Shown one piece after another: positions 46,140-58,995 of a stretch of DNA of 64,000 nucleotides. Positions within the stretch are counted from its first letter, which is position 1. Each line of letters starts with the position of its first letter. A model generated the notes under the pieces. The model made no database searches. It was not told where the DNA came from and was given only the letters and a program-made list of their open reading frames with translations. Position numbers and translations under genes: made by a program. This DNA is from Bryoerythrophyllum caledonicum (taxonomy: Eukaryota; Streptophyta; Bryopsida; Pottiales; Pottiaceae), in NCBI GenBank assembly GCA_963971425.1, contig OZ020517.1, positions 30,228,734-30,292,733 on the forward strand, given 5' to 3'.

Positions 46140-49100
46140 CTACAGTCGTCTTGAGCTCTCGCCCTTCCGATCCCGCCGTTCATACAACCTGTACAGAAAT
46201 GCGGACTTGGACATCACCGGCTCCCGCTCCAGCAACGCTATCACGTCCTTCATCGTCATGGACCGCGGCTGCTTTCCGCCGTGCCCGGCTCCTATCCTGC
46301 GCACGGCGTTGTTGCCCCCCCTCCCGGTTCCTGACCCAGGTCCTGCGATGAACACAAAAGATATTTTTAAAACACGCGTCCCAGGAAGCCACTCACAGCA
46401 TACTCCATGGTCTTCTAACGATTAGAGTTATTTGTGAAGTCACCCTGAGTTCCCATAAAATGCATCCTCTTTTCTCATTTTGAATTGGATTGAAATCAGC
46501 TCTGAGTAGTTCTCAATTGATAAAAAATCAGCACAAAGAAGAAAAAGGCAGCTGGTATCTCATGCAAACTTAAGAATTCTACTTGAAAGGCCACCGAGCT
46601 CTTCCATTGATGTGATAACTATTTAGAGTGAGGAAAGAGTAGTATAATAAGTCGAAAGAGAGGGTATCTTATTGGAACTCTGGGCGACTTTACAAACAAC
46701 GGTACTGTCTTTCACTGCCATACCTGATGGCCTGCTAGCAGCTGCTGCTGATGCAGGTGTCCCATCGCCGCCAGCGTCAGTGCGTCCGGAGCCTGTTGCT
46801 TTCCCCGCTTCTCCGTTCTCGTGGTTCCCCTCTTGCTCCCGGCTGCCCGACGCTTCATCGGCGCTCCCAGACCTTGCAGACTCAGTCGCTGTATTCACAG
46901 AAAGCCACAAACTTGATCAGCCCAATGCACCAAACAACGTGGTCCCCTCATACTCAAACCATAAGGCCTGAACATCCCATTGAGAGCATTCACTCTCATC
47001 CACCTACCTGGGTCTCCACCCTGCCGTTTTGCAAGCCCCTGAGCTGCCATCATCTGCCATTTTGACAGCATGTCCGTTGCTCCGACTGCGGCTCTCGCCG
47101 CTACGTTCGCGGCCTTGGCCCTCATCTTGTCGTCTTCCTCTTGTTGAGCCTGCAACATACACACAACACCCGCTATCAACCCGCCGTAACAATAAGAGTG
47201 TGCCCATTAACTTCTTCACATGTGTGGTGCTTGCAGTGCCAATCTCATTACTCCAGAATTTAACTCGACCAGCTCTTAAGTCGACCTCTTATAGTGGGTT
47301 ATCTGACCATGATCAAAATTGAGTGATATGGTTTTGGCGTACCTTCTGGGCCTTCAGTCTCAAATCTTCGTTGTCGCCATCGGCAAGCGCTCCCTTGTCC
47401 TTCTTCTGAGGGAAACCATCAACAACCGCATCAACTATCAGCACGTCATTCAGGAGTCGGCAGGAAATAATAAACCACCAATTCCTGGAAATTAGACCAC
47501 CAAACACCAAGTCATATAGAACCAGGACCTAAAGTTGGGAGGTTGAACGTCTGAAAATACCGCCAGGTTTTTTACACAAGTGACGTCAAAAGAGTTAACC
47601 CATGTTCCTGCTTACCTCATTCAGCTTCCGCAACCGTTCATTCTCAGCTGCTAACTTCTTCTCCATAGCCTCCTTCGTTCTCTTCTTCATCAGCAAAATT
47701 TGCCTCCGAGGGTCAAATCCTGTGACTGTATTGTGCAGGTCTTTCTCAATATCACAACGCTGCACATTTTACCAAGCGTTCAGAGTCAATACCTCACCAA
47801 TACTGTTCCCAATCCAACAACCGCATGTTAACTTGCCTACAGTAAAAGGTCGTGAATGGCTAACCTCACATACAAGATCCAGACATACCTGTTTAGAATA
47901 CTTGATCATCTTGTAAAGCATGGACCTCAGTCGCTCCTCGCAGGCCTGCAAATCCACGCTATTAGTTCCTGGCACCACAAATTCTGAATCTGCTTGTCAA
48001 GCAAAAACTCAAAACTCCAAATAAATCAAACAGACAACACTAATGCCGCTTCTTACTAACCGGACATCATTTATATCACTCCGAGAAACGATGATCGTGA
48101 ACACTTACCAAAGACAGACATCTCTCCATGTCATTGCTCAAGCTCAAACCAAATTTTGCAGCTGCCACCATTTGCCAGAACCTATGTTAGCAACACCATA
48201 CTTTGCATGTATCACGTCTGTGCATAAAATAGAACTCCATTGCATACATGTCCACTCAACCGATCATACAAATCTCAAACCCATCACATCCCAGAACCAA
48301 ATTCCAAAACCCTCATGTTACCCGTTCCATGAAGAGCATCCCCTTAAACAAACGTTACCAAAATGCCACAAATCAACGAACAAATGACAGAACTGCAGTC
48401 TAACTTCTTCCTTCCAAAAAAGGCAACTCGCCACGACAAGAATCCCAGTCAAACCCAAGAAAAAGGGACCACGATATCTCACACATACATGCAGAATTAC
48501 CACAAATACCAACATCATCAGCTTCTTCCATCACTATACAGGGAGTCTGTACCAATAGCTTGAACTTTCGCACGTAGAGGACCCTTCTCCAGAAACAACC
48601 GCTCTTCCTCTTCCTGAACAAACTTCCGCATTGCTTCCGTCGTTCGGCTCTCCTCCTTCGGGCCAGCCAGTAGCTGCTCTTCCTCTTCCTGCAATGGGCA
48701 CACCAAATATCAAACACTCCAGTCTAGATCAGAATTAGACGACAATTTCTTGAATATACAGAACAAATGATTCACTAAAATACGACCCTGCACAACACCT
48801 CCAATTGTTTTCGACCACTATGCAGGCCTACAATGACGCTGTCCGGATTGCCACATACCCTTAAGTTCACGCCACTCACAGCCGTTACATCGTTCAGTAC
48901 GTCGATGCTCTGATCCGCGTCAGGTCCTTGCGTCTTCTGCTTCTTACTGCAAACCCACCCAGCATATTAGGATTACTGCCGTCTACTTGAAGAAAAAGAG
49001 GGTAAGAACTACTCATTTCTCATGTTTTTTTAGAAGCTACAAAACACAGCTCAAGAGTCTCGGCGTCAACTCTTCTGAATCAAAACTTAAAAGCATATGT

Positions 49101-52100
49101 TCAAGCTATCGGTTCATCCCCACCCATCAACGTATCCATATCACTACAAGGCCCACAGCCTATCAAATGAAGCATAATTTTTCACACCCATCAATGCGGG
49201 TCAGATTGCACCTCCTATCTTCATCTCAATTCACAACCTATCATGCTGGTAATCTCTCACTGCGAATAAGATTAATAAAAATCAGGGATAAGTTTATTTT
49301 TAAGATAATTTGCCCCCTTGGTGCATACAGGAATAAGAACACAGGGCTCAAGAAAGGAAAGAAAAATATCCCACGTTTGTCCTTTTTTTATTACCTCCAC
49401 TTCCAAAACCCTCGGTGAAAACAGGCCTTTAGGGACCAAATTAGATTCGGACAAAAATCATAAACGTCAGATTGACATACTTAGCCGGTTGTGCAGCTGC
49501 AGGTATGGCTTCGCCTGGCTTCTTCTGACCCACAGCAACACCAACCTTCTTCACTGGAGTCTTTACACCGCCGCCCATTGCTTGAATTCCTGAACCTACA
49601 GGGCCACTGTTTCCACTACCTGATGCGTCCTTCAAACCTGGAGCTGCCGACGAGGCAAGCGCATAGGGAGGTCCCTGCACAAATGTAAGCAGGAGTTGAA
49701 TCTAGTCAAAACTCGACTTCAGAGACCATTGATAACGAGCCCACAGACACCCATGATAGACTAAATCGCCTTGAAACTGTAACCAACCCCCTACACAAGG
49801 CAGACCATAACCAGTAACCAACTCTTGTCCAAGAGCAGGATCGCATCTATTCCAGCGTCACCGACATATGCCAACTCCTCCCAGATTTCTTATTCACGTG
49901 ATCTTAATTGCCCTCCCTCGCGCAAATTGAAGTACCTGTCTTACGCCACCTACGGGCTGAGGGGTAGAGCTCCCACTCGCTACCGCTCCGACTGCGATTG
50001 GATGCGCAGCATTTCCCACCCCCGGCAAACCTGGATACCGCGCCATCGGACTTGCTGCTTGTGGGGTGTTCATCTGGCTCTTGTCTCCACCACCACTGCC
50101 TACATTGGCTTCTTTGGCTGCTGTAGGAGTTGCTTGATTCCCTGATGTCTCAGGAACGTCCAATTGCCCAGAAGCTCTGATGCCCACCTGACCGCCGTGG
50201 CAACAACGTCGTCAATCGCACTATCAGGGATTAAACAAGCATCGCACACATCACAACAATCCGACTTCCTAAACCTTATGAATAAGTATATAGCAACAAA
50301 CCTTTCACTGCGACTTAAAAGTAAAAGCATGTTTCTGATGAAAGTAAAGGTACCAAACCCTAAGTGTCCATGTGGACAAAAGTGTCCTTAAGTGAATTAA
50401 TTAGAAGCTTCTGGGAAGGGGTTTAATCGTAAATGTCCTACAACGTGGGGTAGTTCCGATACATATATTCCGATTTTATATATATAATAAATATATATGG
50501 AGGTTTGAATAACCATCTCTATTTTTAGCGTGGCAACTTGAGGTTCACTCCATTGACCGTCTTACCTGGCTCGTTTGTATCGGTGCCACAAGACCCCTCT
50601 GTCCAGCGTGCTGATCCGCTTGGGGCTCCTGCTTGACTGCAGGTATAGCGTGAACGGCCTGCGACATTTTGCCCTCCAAAAGCTTCGGGTGCGGCTGCGG
50701 TACTGCTACTGGCATCGACAGTGACTGCGCCACCTGAGTGGGTGTTAGAGGTTGAGAGCTTCCAACAGTAGCGCTACCTGCTTGTTGCCTCCTCAATCTC
50801 TCCTCCTCTTGAAGCTTCCGCATCCTCTCCTCTTCTTCAGCTTTCTTCTGTTCCTTCCGAAGCTTTGCCTTAGCATACTTTGTCAACACTGGCACCGGCT
50901 TCGGATCCGACTGCTGGCTGGAGTCGGACATCGCTTGAGAAAACGCCGGTCGAACCTGACCAGCTTGCGGTAACGCGTTGAACTGCACAGGTGTGGACAC
51001 CCTTGGGACCTGCGTACAGCGACGCTTCCGAGATTTAAAAACACAGAACTCATTGTGATTTGGTACTTGCGACAAGTTAACTCCATGGCTCACCAAGTAG
51101 AGCAGATACAACTCGATATCAAACGATGGGCATCAGCGTCACTGGATATAACACCAGCCACTATATTCTGTAAACGGCGAAGCTCGCAATTCGTATACAT
51201 CAATAGGCAGAATCACCACCACACTCTGATCAAAACGCAAAATCAACCCCATACCTGTGCAGAGACACCCATATGCACTTGATTGCCACCAACCGTGGGG
51301 TTTACAGACAGGGTTGAAGGTCGGGCTTGGAAACCACCGAAAGGGCTCGACGCTGGAGCTTGGAGAGGCCTCGCTGCCTGGGCTGGCACCGCTGCTTTTT
51401 CCACCTCGTTCTTCACTTGCTGGAGAGTGGGTGGAGCACTCGACGCTGATTGGCTTGTGGCTTCTCCACCTTGCACATTCTGTTCCGCCGGTTTCAGGTT
51501 ACCCAGCACATTTGGTCGCACCGGAACCGCACCTGGAAGAAGGCCTGGAGGTTTCCCTTGACTAGATTGAGACGACCCTTGGGGCTGAACCTCCACTTTC
51601 GCCTGCTGCGGCCCTGCAGAATTGGAACCTGCTTGACTCTGTCCCTGACCCCCCCACCAACAAGCCACACTCAATCAAGCCACCCGCATTTCACATTCGG
51701 TCCCAAATACAGCTGCAGGGATACTTCACATTCATATAAAACACCATTACAACAATCCCAGCTCTCTCTACTAATGATGGCACAAGTCCAACAAGTTCAA
51801 CACACAGCCCGCACCATATACATAAAAAAGATCTAAAACTAAATGACACTCTATATTCTCATTCTCAACAACAAACAACATCACTACTACTCACAGCGCC
51901 ATACAACACCTGCTGCTGCTGCTGCTGCTGCTGCACTGGCACAGCGGACGGCATATTTGAGGTCGTCCCTGATTGGGGCTCAGGAGCTTGTGCGCTTGGG
52001 CCAGAAGGAATCGCCGCTTGTTGAACTGGTTGTTGGCCTGGTTGTTGGCCTGGTTGTTGCGGTCCTGACACTTGAGAAGAGGTGGCGGACTGCTGTGAAA

Positions 52101-54823
52101 CCGCCGGTTGCTGACCCGCTGCTTGTTGAGCACCTGCTTGTGGCGGTCCCTGCTGCAGAGATCCGGCACCACAAAAACCTCAAATATCAGGTCAACTGCG
52201 AATGCAAATCACGCTTTAACGCCAAAGTGAGAATAGCCATACGCACAACAGAACCGATCTAGTTATCACCCGAGATATGAGATTACAGAACTGCCAGCTC
52301 TTCTCAAGCGACAGGAACGCTACTAGCGATCATGAACCGAACCTTAGTCTAATTGCTGCGCTTAAGACTGATCAACAAACCGAGACACCGTCAGCAAACA
52401 GAAAACCCACCACCCTGGATAACAATAACCCTATGAAAACAGAAGTCTAAATGAAGGCTGCACTTAAACCATGGCACCCACCGGGAAAGCTCAATCTCAC
52501 AGCTATGCGAAAATAAAAACGCAACTGGAACCATGTCTCGAGAGTGCTGGAATTTTACGACAGTCAATAATACCCAATTGACAACAAGGTCCTTCTCGAC
52601 ATCCCCTCTTCCCAAAACATGCATCGTAGCCCCATGAGCTTCCAAGACGGTTAAACTTCAAATTGCACAGATAGACACCAAATGGCGAAGAAAATGACCA
52701 CCCATCAACTTAATAAACCTCGACACAGATGTTCTCCAGATGAACCCGCCTCACCTTCTGATGCATCTGCCGGATGGTCTGCACCAACACTTGATCTCCA
52801 ACAATCACTCTCGCTCCTCGCACGAAATCTTCCCTCGTTATCTCATTTTGCTGCACATCTCCATTCAGAACTCATCAGAAACCATCAGAACTCACCATGA
52901 AACGATGCCTCACTGAGTTAACCAAAATCTACAGGGATCCTTGAACCCCAACTCTTTAACCCTTCTAAACCCTAAACCCTCCTAGAGATCAGACTAAGAG
53001 GTTCAGGGTTTAGGGTTTAGACTTGAGTCGAGCTCCTAGTTTAGAATTTCATTTCAGGGGTCCGCTTCTCGGACCTCTCACATTTCTCAAGCAAACAAAA
53101 AAATACCTCTATCATACCTACAAACTTCCTTGCACATGTGAGAACACAGAGCGCGTCTCATCGCGTTCTCGTAATAATTCACTACCTCCGCTGTTTAGTT
53201 CGAGAAACCATTTCCCAAAGACTATACACCATCTCCACATGCCCTCCCCTTTGTCCAGACAGTACCTCACCTCACTATAAGGTAGCCCAGCATTTGAAAA
53301 CCCTAATGTACACAGCGGTTCAGAACACCCTCCTTTTAAAGAAAATAGCTAAGCTACTCTAACGTGCTGAAATAACCTTCACCTAGGTTTCAGAAAGTCC
53401 CTAAACTAAACCCCTGCCACGCAAAATTCTCCATAGCAAGACCACGATCATTAGTTCTTAAGCTATCGATTGCAATCATCAAATCCTCAATCATTAGTGT
53501 TGAATCTCTACATCTTATCACATCATCATGAGCTCATTTCAGATAGCGGAACCTAATCCTGACACTCACCTTGAACCGCTGGTACAAGGCGCTCAAGCGC
53601 TCTGACTTGTCCGGAGGAAGATGAGGCTGCAGCAACGGCATTAGCGCTCCAAAAGATATCCCTTGACTGATAGCACTCGGCCGCCTCTGCCCCTGCGCGC
53701 CCGCAGCAGCAGCAGCAGCAGCAGCTGCTCCCGCCTGCTGCTGCTGCTGCTGCTGAACCTGCTGAACCTGCTGCGCCTGCTGCTGCTGAACCTGCTGAAT
53801 CTGCTGCGCCTGCTGCTGCTGCTGCTGCTGCGCACCTGCTCGTTGTTGCGCTTGCGCCTGCGCCTGCCGTTGCGCCAACTGCTGGCGGTACAGGTGCTGC
53901 TGGCGGTAAACCTGCTGCTGCTGCGATGTCATCTTGCTCCATTGCTCCGCCGTGATCTGCATCGGCGCTGACATGGCCTTTGGCGTCCCTGCTGCTGTAA
54001 TATAACCAGAACATGAAATTCACTCCTCCACTAATTTCGCAGCTCAATGTCAAGCGTAATAATCCTATCCTACTACCTGTGGCAGGCGGGACGGAAGACG
54101 CCGTCGGCGCTTGAAGCGAAGCCGGAGACGGAATCGGCTTCAAACTCCCGTTCCCCGCGCGCGCGAGACCGTACGCCGCGGCCGCAGCCACCGTCGCGCC
54201 ATCGCCTAACACTCCCTTCAACCTCTCCGTGTATGCATCCACCGCGGCTCCCGATACCGGTGGCCCGCTCTCATCCTCCTAATGCGAAAACCACCAATCC
54301 ACGATCGCCAAATCAAAACAACAACAAACTCAACTCTCTCTCCAACTCTCTCCCTCTCTTCCTCACCAAATCAGGATTTTTTTTTAAAAAACAACATAAC
54401 CTCAAACTCGAGCGACGTCGATTTCACTCCCCCCTGCGCCATCCCAATCCCTACGAATGCGAACCTCCTCTCCAAACCAAATCAAAAACCCTACAAAGCT
54501 CTCGCCCTCCAGCTAAAACAACAAAACTCTTCCTCCCGGCACCATCCTCAAAAAGCAACAAAACCTGAAACTCAAGCTAATCCTAAAAAACCGTCGATCT
54601 CACTGCTCCCTTCATCCCCCTGCGCCATTCCAAAAAAACCTAAAAAAGCAAAACTCTTCCTCCACCGAAAGGAAACCTCGATTCTCATCGCACACAACAG
54701 AAAACTCTCGCTCCAGCTGTAAAACCTCGATTTCAGTGCTCAATCCATCCCCGTGCGCCATTCCAGTCGTGACCGGCAGCGTACCTCGTCGTCTTCGAGG
54801 AGCTTGATGAGGCCGGGATCCAT
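46140..54823 (-). CDS. TAF4: TFIID subunit TAF4 with RST domain, 18 exons, 1116 aa
   Basis: Core TFIID subunit that pairs with TAF12 in RNA polymerase II initiation. Exons on the minus strand: 54785-54823, 54077-54278, 53570-53994, 52755-52850, 51895-52152, 51255-51644, 50566-51009, 49936-50187, 49481-49674, 48859-48946, 48553-48688, 48109-48161, 47889-47945, 47616-47759, 47343-47405, 47008-47149, 46724-46888, 46140-46342; all phases agree. The start [13 protein letters not shown] matches plant TAF4. A Q-rich region with an Ala run (about 90-175) precedes the RST domain (about 195-254: [39 protein letters not shown]). Long disordered Q/P-rich exons 5-9 follow. The conserved C-terminal TAF4 region starts near 767: [57 protein letters not shown], and the end [19 protein letters not shown]. 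It is longer than the Arabidopsis proteins because of the disordered middle. Confidence 0.96.
52965..53020. repeat. Inverted telomere-type repeats in a TAF4 intron
   Basis: CTAAACCCTAAACCCT (52965-52980) faces AGGGTTTAGGGTTTAG (53005-53020), a perfect 16-bp inverted pair of plant telomere-type units in intron 3. Confidence 0.8.
54418..54770 (-). repeat. Tandem units in TAF4 intron 1
   Basis: Three imperfect copies containing CCCCCTGCGCCATTCCA at about 54430, 54618 and 54750, each followed by an AAAACTCTTCCTCC- or AAAACTCTCGCTCC-like stretch. Confidence 0.55.
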
Positions 54824-55213
54824 GGGAGCGATGGTGGTGTTGCGGAGATGGTGCGAAGAGTTCGATGGTGTGAGCTCCAAACCCTAAACCCCGAAGTCGA
54901 GCCAGGCTTTATATGGCTTCTCTTTACATGGCGGGCCGCGGGTTTGGGGGCTGGTTCTATCTCCGTGGGCGGGGCAGTTGGTTGTCTTTTCGTGGGAAGC
55001 TTTTCTTTCCATTTTCAGGATAAAGTATACTTTTTGTGGTTATCATGAGTGGTGTGTGGATTGGGATTGAGTGAGAAATGTTTAATTATGACTTCCTGTG
55101 ATTATCTTCAACCTTGATGTGATGTGATGGAGATTTTGAAAGGAAGTTCACATTAAAGATTTAACAGAGGAGAAGGATTGTGATTCCTTTTTATTTGGTA
55201 TCCGGGTAATGAT

Positions 55214-55408
55214 TTAACCTTTAAACGTCAAAAGGTGGCCACAATATTCTACATGTATGGTATCTTATCTGAAATGACCTCCAAATGAAACATGTCAGTT
55301 GGAGAATCTTCAATCCAAAGGTATAAGTTTTGCTAAACTTTAGTACATTCTTTTGGAATCTATGTAGGAAAATATGCGTATGGTTCCCGGCTGACGTTGA
55401 AGGGTTAA
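55214..55408 (+). mobile_element. TTAA-flanked MITE, family D, copy 1 (195 bp)
   Basis: Ends TTAACCTTTAAACGTCA and TGACGTTGAAGGGTTAA. Lies about 390 bp upstream of TAF4. Confidence 0.7.
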
Positions 55409-55492
55409 GAGTGTATTGGTTTAGTAATTGTTGTTGTCTTTTGTCTATTGTGGTTTTCTTCATATTGGATGTAACTCAAATCTAGGAATTGT

Positions 55493-55773
55493 TTAACCTT
55501 GTAAGGACAAGTGACCATTTTTGGGTCTTTTTGGCGCGCTTACTTCTGCAAGCTATCTTGGAGGCAAAATTTAGAGGTGGAGTAAGATGAGCATCTTTCG
55601 GGACCAACGCCGTCAAATCAATGCACGCATTGACGAGCTACAGTGATTTCCGTGGAGTGAGGTTGCATGAAATGTACCTCGTGTGCAAATGATGTTCTGC
55701 ATGGTCTATGACACTTATTGATTCTCTCAAGCCTTGAGAGCTTCCTTGGCCTTAACGGATTATGATTAAGGAA
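55493..55773 (+). mobile_element. MITE family E, copy 3, diverged
   Basis: Starts TTAACCTTGTAAGGACAAG and carries GAGGTGGAGTAAGATGAGCA. The right end is decayed (CCTTAACGGATTA). Confidence 0.5.
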
Positions 55774-57148
55774 GATGATGTTAATTTTATATGAGATTGA
55801 CGTAAAAGTAGGTTGGTTCCTTTTGAGGTACCAACGTGAATTCAATGTTATTTACAAGAACTTTGCATCATTTACTACAGGACAAACAGTGTACCAAAGA
55901 CCAAAAGGACATAATTACTTTCCTCTTGGATTACTTAGATTTAAAGATATTAAGATTTAAGGTGAAGTTTACATAAAAGTAGAAGGATTATAGTTCCTTT
56001 AAGATAATTATTGCAAAAATTAATGTTTATTTATAAGTAGAGTATTTTGTACTATATACTATAAAAGAAAGACCATGACAAAGATCAAGAGGACGAGACT
56101 ATTTTCCTATTTTCATTGGAATGGAGATACTTTAAGACACATCACATACAACATACGTATTTTGTTGATAAGAAAGACAATTTTTGTAAATGTGGTTATC
56201 TAGTTAGACTAATAAATTTATTTCACATAACTTACAAACATTCTTGTGTGAACACACCCAAATTTTTGTAGTTATATTTACTAAGCGTGTGACAAAATTA
56301 GGTCCAATTTTGATGTCACTCACTATTCTATTTCAAATACAACATGGCAAGGAGTAAGCATTTTGGACATCAACTTGAATAAACCATGAATTGTTATGTC
56401 ATGTGTAGAGTAGAACAATAAATGAGCTTGTTTTAGCACCATAGAAGGTTTGCCATAAGAAAAAAATCAAATCAAAGATCTAAATCTTTTAGATTTCATT
56501 ACATGGCCAAAACAACATTTTAATTGGCGTGCTACAAAAAACATTGCATTAGCGTAACAATTTATCATATGTCAAGTCCACTTTTTTCTAGGGTGCAATG
56601 GTGGTGTACTTCGTAAGATATTCTTCTCATTCGCAAATTTCTTATTTAAATCTAGTACAACAATGACATCTTTGAGTTGCATATATTTATATGATAGCAG
56701 CTAAGAATAACAATATTTTCTGGTGGATCACTCTGAAGTGATTCACAAGTGGTGAGGGTGATTTAAGATTTTAGTTGGATCATAGCCATTAATAATTCCA
56801 TGAATAATTCCATGTACTATTTGAATCAAATGTTGTATTCTTAACACATGAATGTATTTTTTCACATACAAATAAAACATGAGTTCAAGTAGATCATGTG
56901 TTTGACATAGCAGACATATTATGGAAGATAATCTTTCTTACCCAATGTAGTTGTACCGGAATGGCACCCATAATTGCTTGTCGTTGAGTATGAGGACAGA
57001 AGTGATTTGAGATCATTTGTGTCATGTCACTTGTGTGATTTGAGAGTTCAATCGCCCCAACAAGACAGGCAATACAGTAACTGTCCGAATTAAGACAACG
57101 AATCAGCAGTGTACTTTTTCAATATCCAAATGAGGAAAACTCTATCAC
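55774..57148. other. AT-rich intergenic DNA
   Basis: No coding signal, element ends or tandem structure recognised. Confidence 0.3.
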
Positions 57149-57442
57149 TTAACTCTTTAAGGCTGAACAATCATATATGGGTCGTTTTGACACAAGAACC
57201 TTTAAAGCAAGCGTTACAGGCCACCTCAAAGGAAAAAAATACACCATGACTTAGAGGTGGAGGAAGATGGGCATCTATTGAGACCATCGCCACAACAATC
57301 GGTGCAACCATCAACAAGTTACATTGATTCCGTGATGTGGAATCGTAGACCTTCGTGTTGAAGTGTAGATGCCATTCTACGTGATCTAGAACAAGTGTAG
57401 ATTCTCTCCGGGTTGAACACCTCATTGGCCTTTAAGGGTTAA
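57149..57442 (+). mobile_element. TTAA-flanked MITE, family E, copy 2 (294 bp)
   Basis: Ends TTAACTCTTTAAGG and GCCTTTAAGGGTTAA, with GAGGTGGAGGAAGATGGGCA inside. Close match to the reverse of the 27.7-kb copy. Confidence 0.7.
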
Positions 57443-57644
57443 ACCGAGACCAACATCTTTGGCTTGGACATTTAGACAAACCAAGTTTGCAACCCCCCAA
57501 CGAGACATGGGAAGAATGACCAATGGCACCATTGAGAGCCCAGGCTACCAAACAAAGAGACTACCATGACACAATAGGATAGAGATGTAGAGGGACCGTC
57601 AGCTCACAAGCATCAAGCAAGTGCATTGGAGTGTCACATAAGGT

Positions 57645-57965
57645 ACAACCCCCATGACCGCCACCTTCCTATCACTACCACTCCATATTTGGTCCCAATT
57701 CCACCCAAGATCCGTCCTATTTCCACCCATTTGTTCCTTGTCAGCTCCAAATTAAGGTTTGATATTGATCAAGACTCCTAACTTTTGGTTGGTGCTAATT
57801 GAAGGTACATATGGCACAAATAGGCTAAACATGACTAACCATATTTATATGTGATTCACATCTCATCATATAAATATGAAATCACTTCGATTGAGATTGT
57901 AATCCTATTGACTATCACTGAAAATATTTGGATTCTCTTTATGCACATTGCATTAACTGCCAGTA
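57645..57965. mobile_element. MITE family H, copy 4, diverged
   Basis: Shares TTTGGTCCCAATTCCACCCA and the following order with the 39.1-kb copy. Both ends are eroded. Confidence 0.4.
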
Positions 57966-58079
57966 AGCAGGCACACATGCTAGCCGTATGGTTGGATTTC
58001 GACCCCCATCTGGTCACTAATGTTGAGGAACTACAACTCAGTTGTGGAGAGACGACAACGACAATCCGAAGAGAGACAT

Positions 58080-58235
58080 GCATTCATAGAGCATCTCGAT
58101 CGGTTCAAAGCAGATGAACCATATGCATTAATAATAGCTCAGCAAGCAAAGAAAATCACAATAAGATCATCACAGAGAAAATTCTAAGTCCATTCCTGTA
58201 GAGGAAGGGATCAATATCAATCTCAAGGAGTCCTA
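58080..58235 (+). repeat. Interspersed repeat family R, copy 3, inverted fragment
   Basis: TGCATTAATAATAGCTCAGC and GAGGAAGGGATCAATATCA are the reverse of blocks in copy 1. Confidence 0.45.
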
Positions 58236-58483
58236 TCACTGTCAATCCTAATATCCTCCAATTTGTACATCGATTTTCCTTTAACTGTGTGTCCATTGAC
58301 CTTTATGTGAGTGTAAGGACATGACCTGACTGATCAGGCAGCCAATCAGTAGGTCAACTAGCATGTTCAAATTTACATCTTTGCGTTTATAGCCCACAAC
58401 ATTCCAACCACTGTCTCAAAACACACTCAAAAAAAAAAAAAAAAAAAGGGGGAAAAAATAAGCCAAAACAGAAGAGACTTTCC

Positions 58484-58995
58484 TGTAAGCAGTGTTACAC
58501 ATTGGCCTTTATTTGAGGAGAAGAACAAGTTTCCATGACAGAACCATACGCTCTACAATGACACATTCTCTAACCTCCACTGTAAGTGCTGAAAGAATAC
58601 GGCGAAGGTGTCTCAAAACATACACAGAGAAAAAAACAAAACAAAAAAGAAGGAGGAAAAAAGAGCAGAAGAAGAAGAGACTCTCCCCAAATTCCTGAAA
58701 GCAGTGTTACACATTGACCTCTATATGAGGAGAAGAACAAATTTCCATGACAGAACCATACGCTTTACAATGACACATTCTCTAACCTCCACGGCAAGTG
58801 CTTAAAGAATACGGCGGAGGTGTCTCAAAACATACACAGAGAAAAAAACAAAACAAAAAAGAAGAAGGAAAAAAGAGCAGAAGAAGAAGAGACTCTCCCC
58901 AAATTCCTGAAAGCAGTGTTACACACTGACCTTTGTTTGAGGAGAAGAACAAATTTCCATGACAGAACCATTAACTTCCACGGTAAGTGCTGTAA
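58484..58995 (-). repeat. Tandem duplication of the allantoin synthase 3' end
   Basis: Three units. Anchor AAGAATACGGCG (minus strand within the codons for PYSYS) at 58593, 58804 and 58994 (the gene itself), spacings 211 and 190. AAGCAGTGTTACAC starts units at about 58486, 58699 and 58911. Each unit thus holds the last coding bases (through the YRGS end), the stop region and the 3' flank. Confidence 0.9.

Noticed and set aside
53553-54242. Alternative frames rich in Ser, Cys or Leu over the TAF4 Q/A tract
   Set aside because: They come from reading CAG/GCN repeats in other frames.
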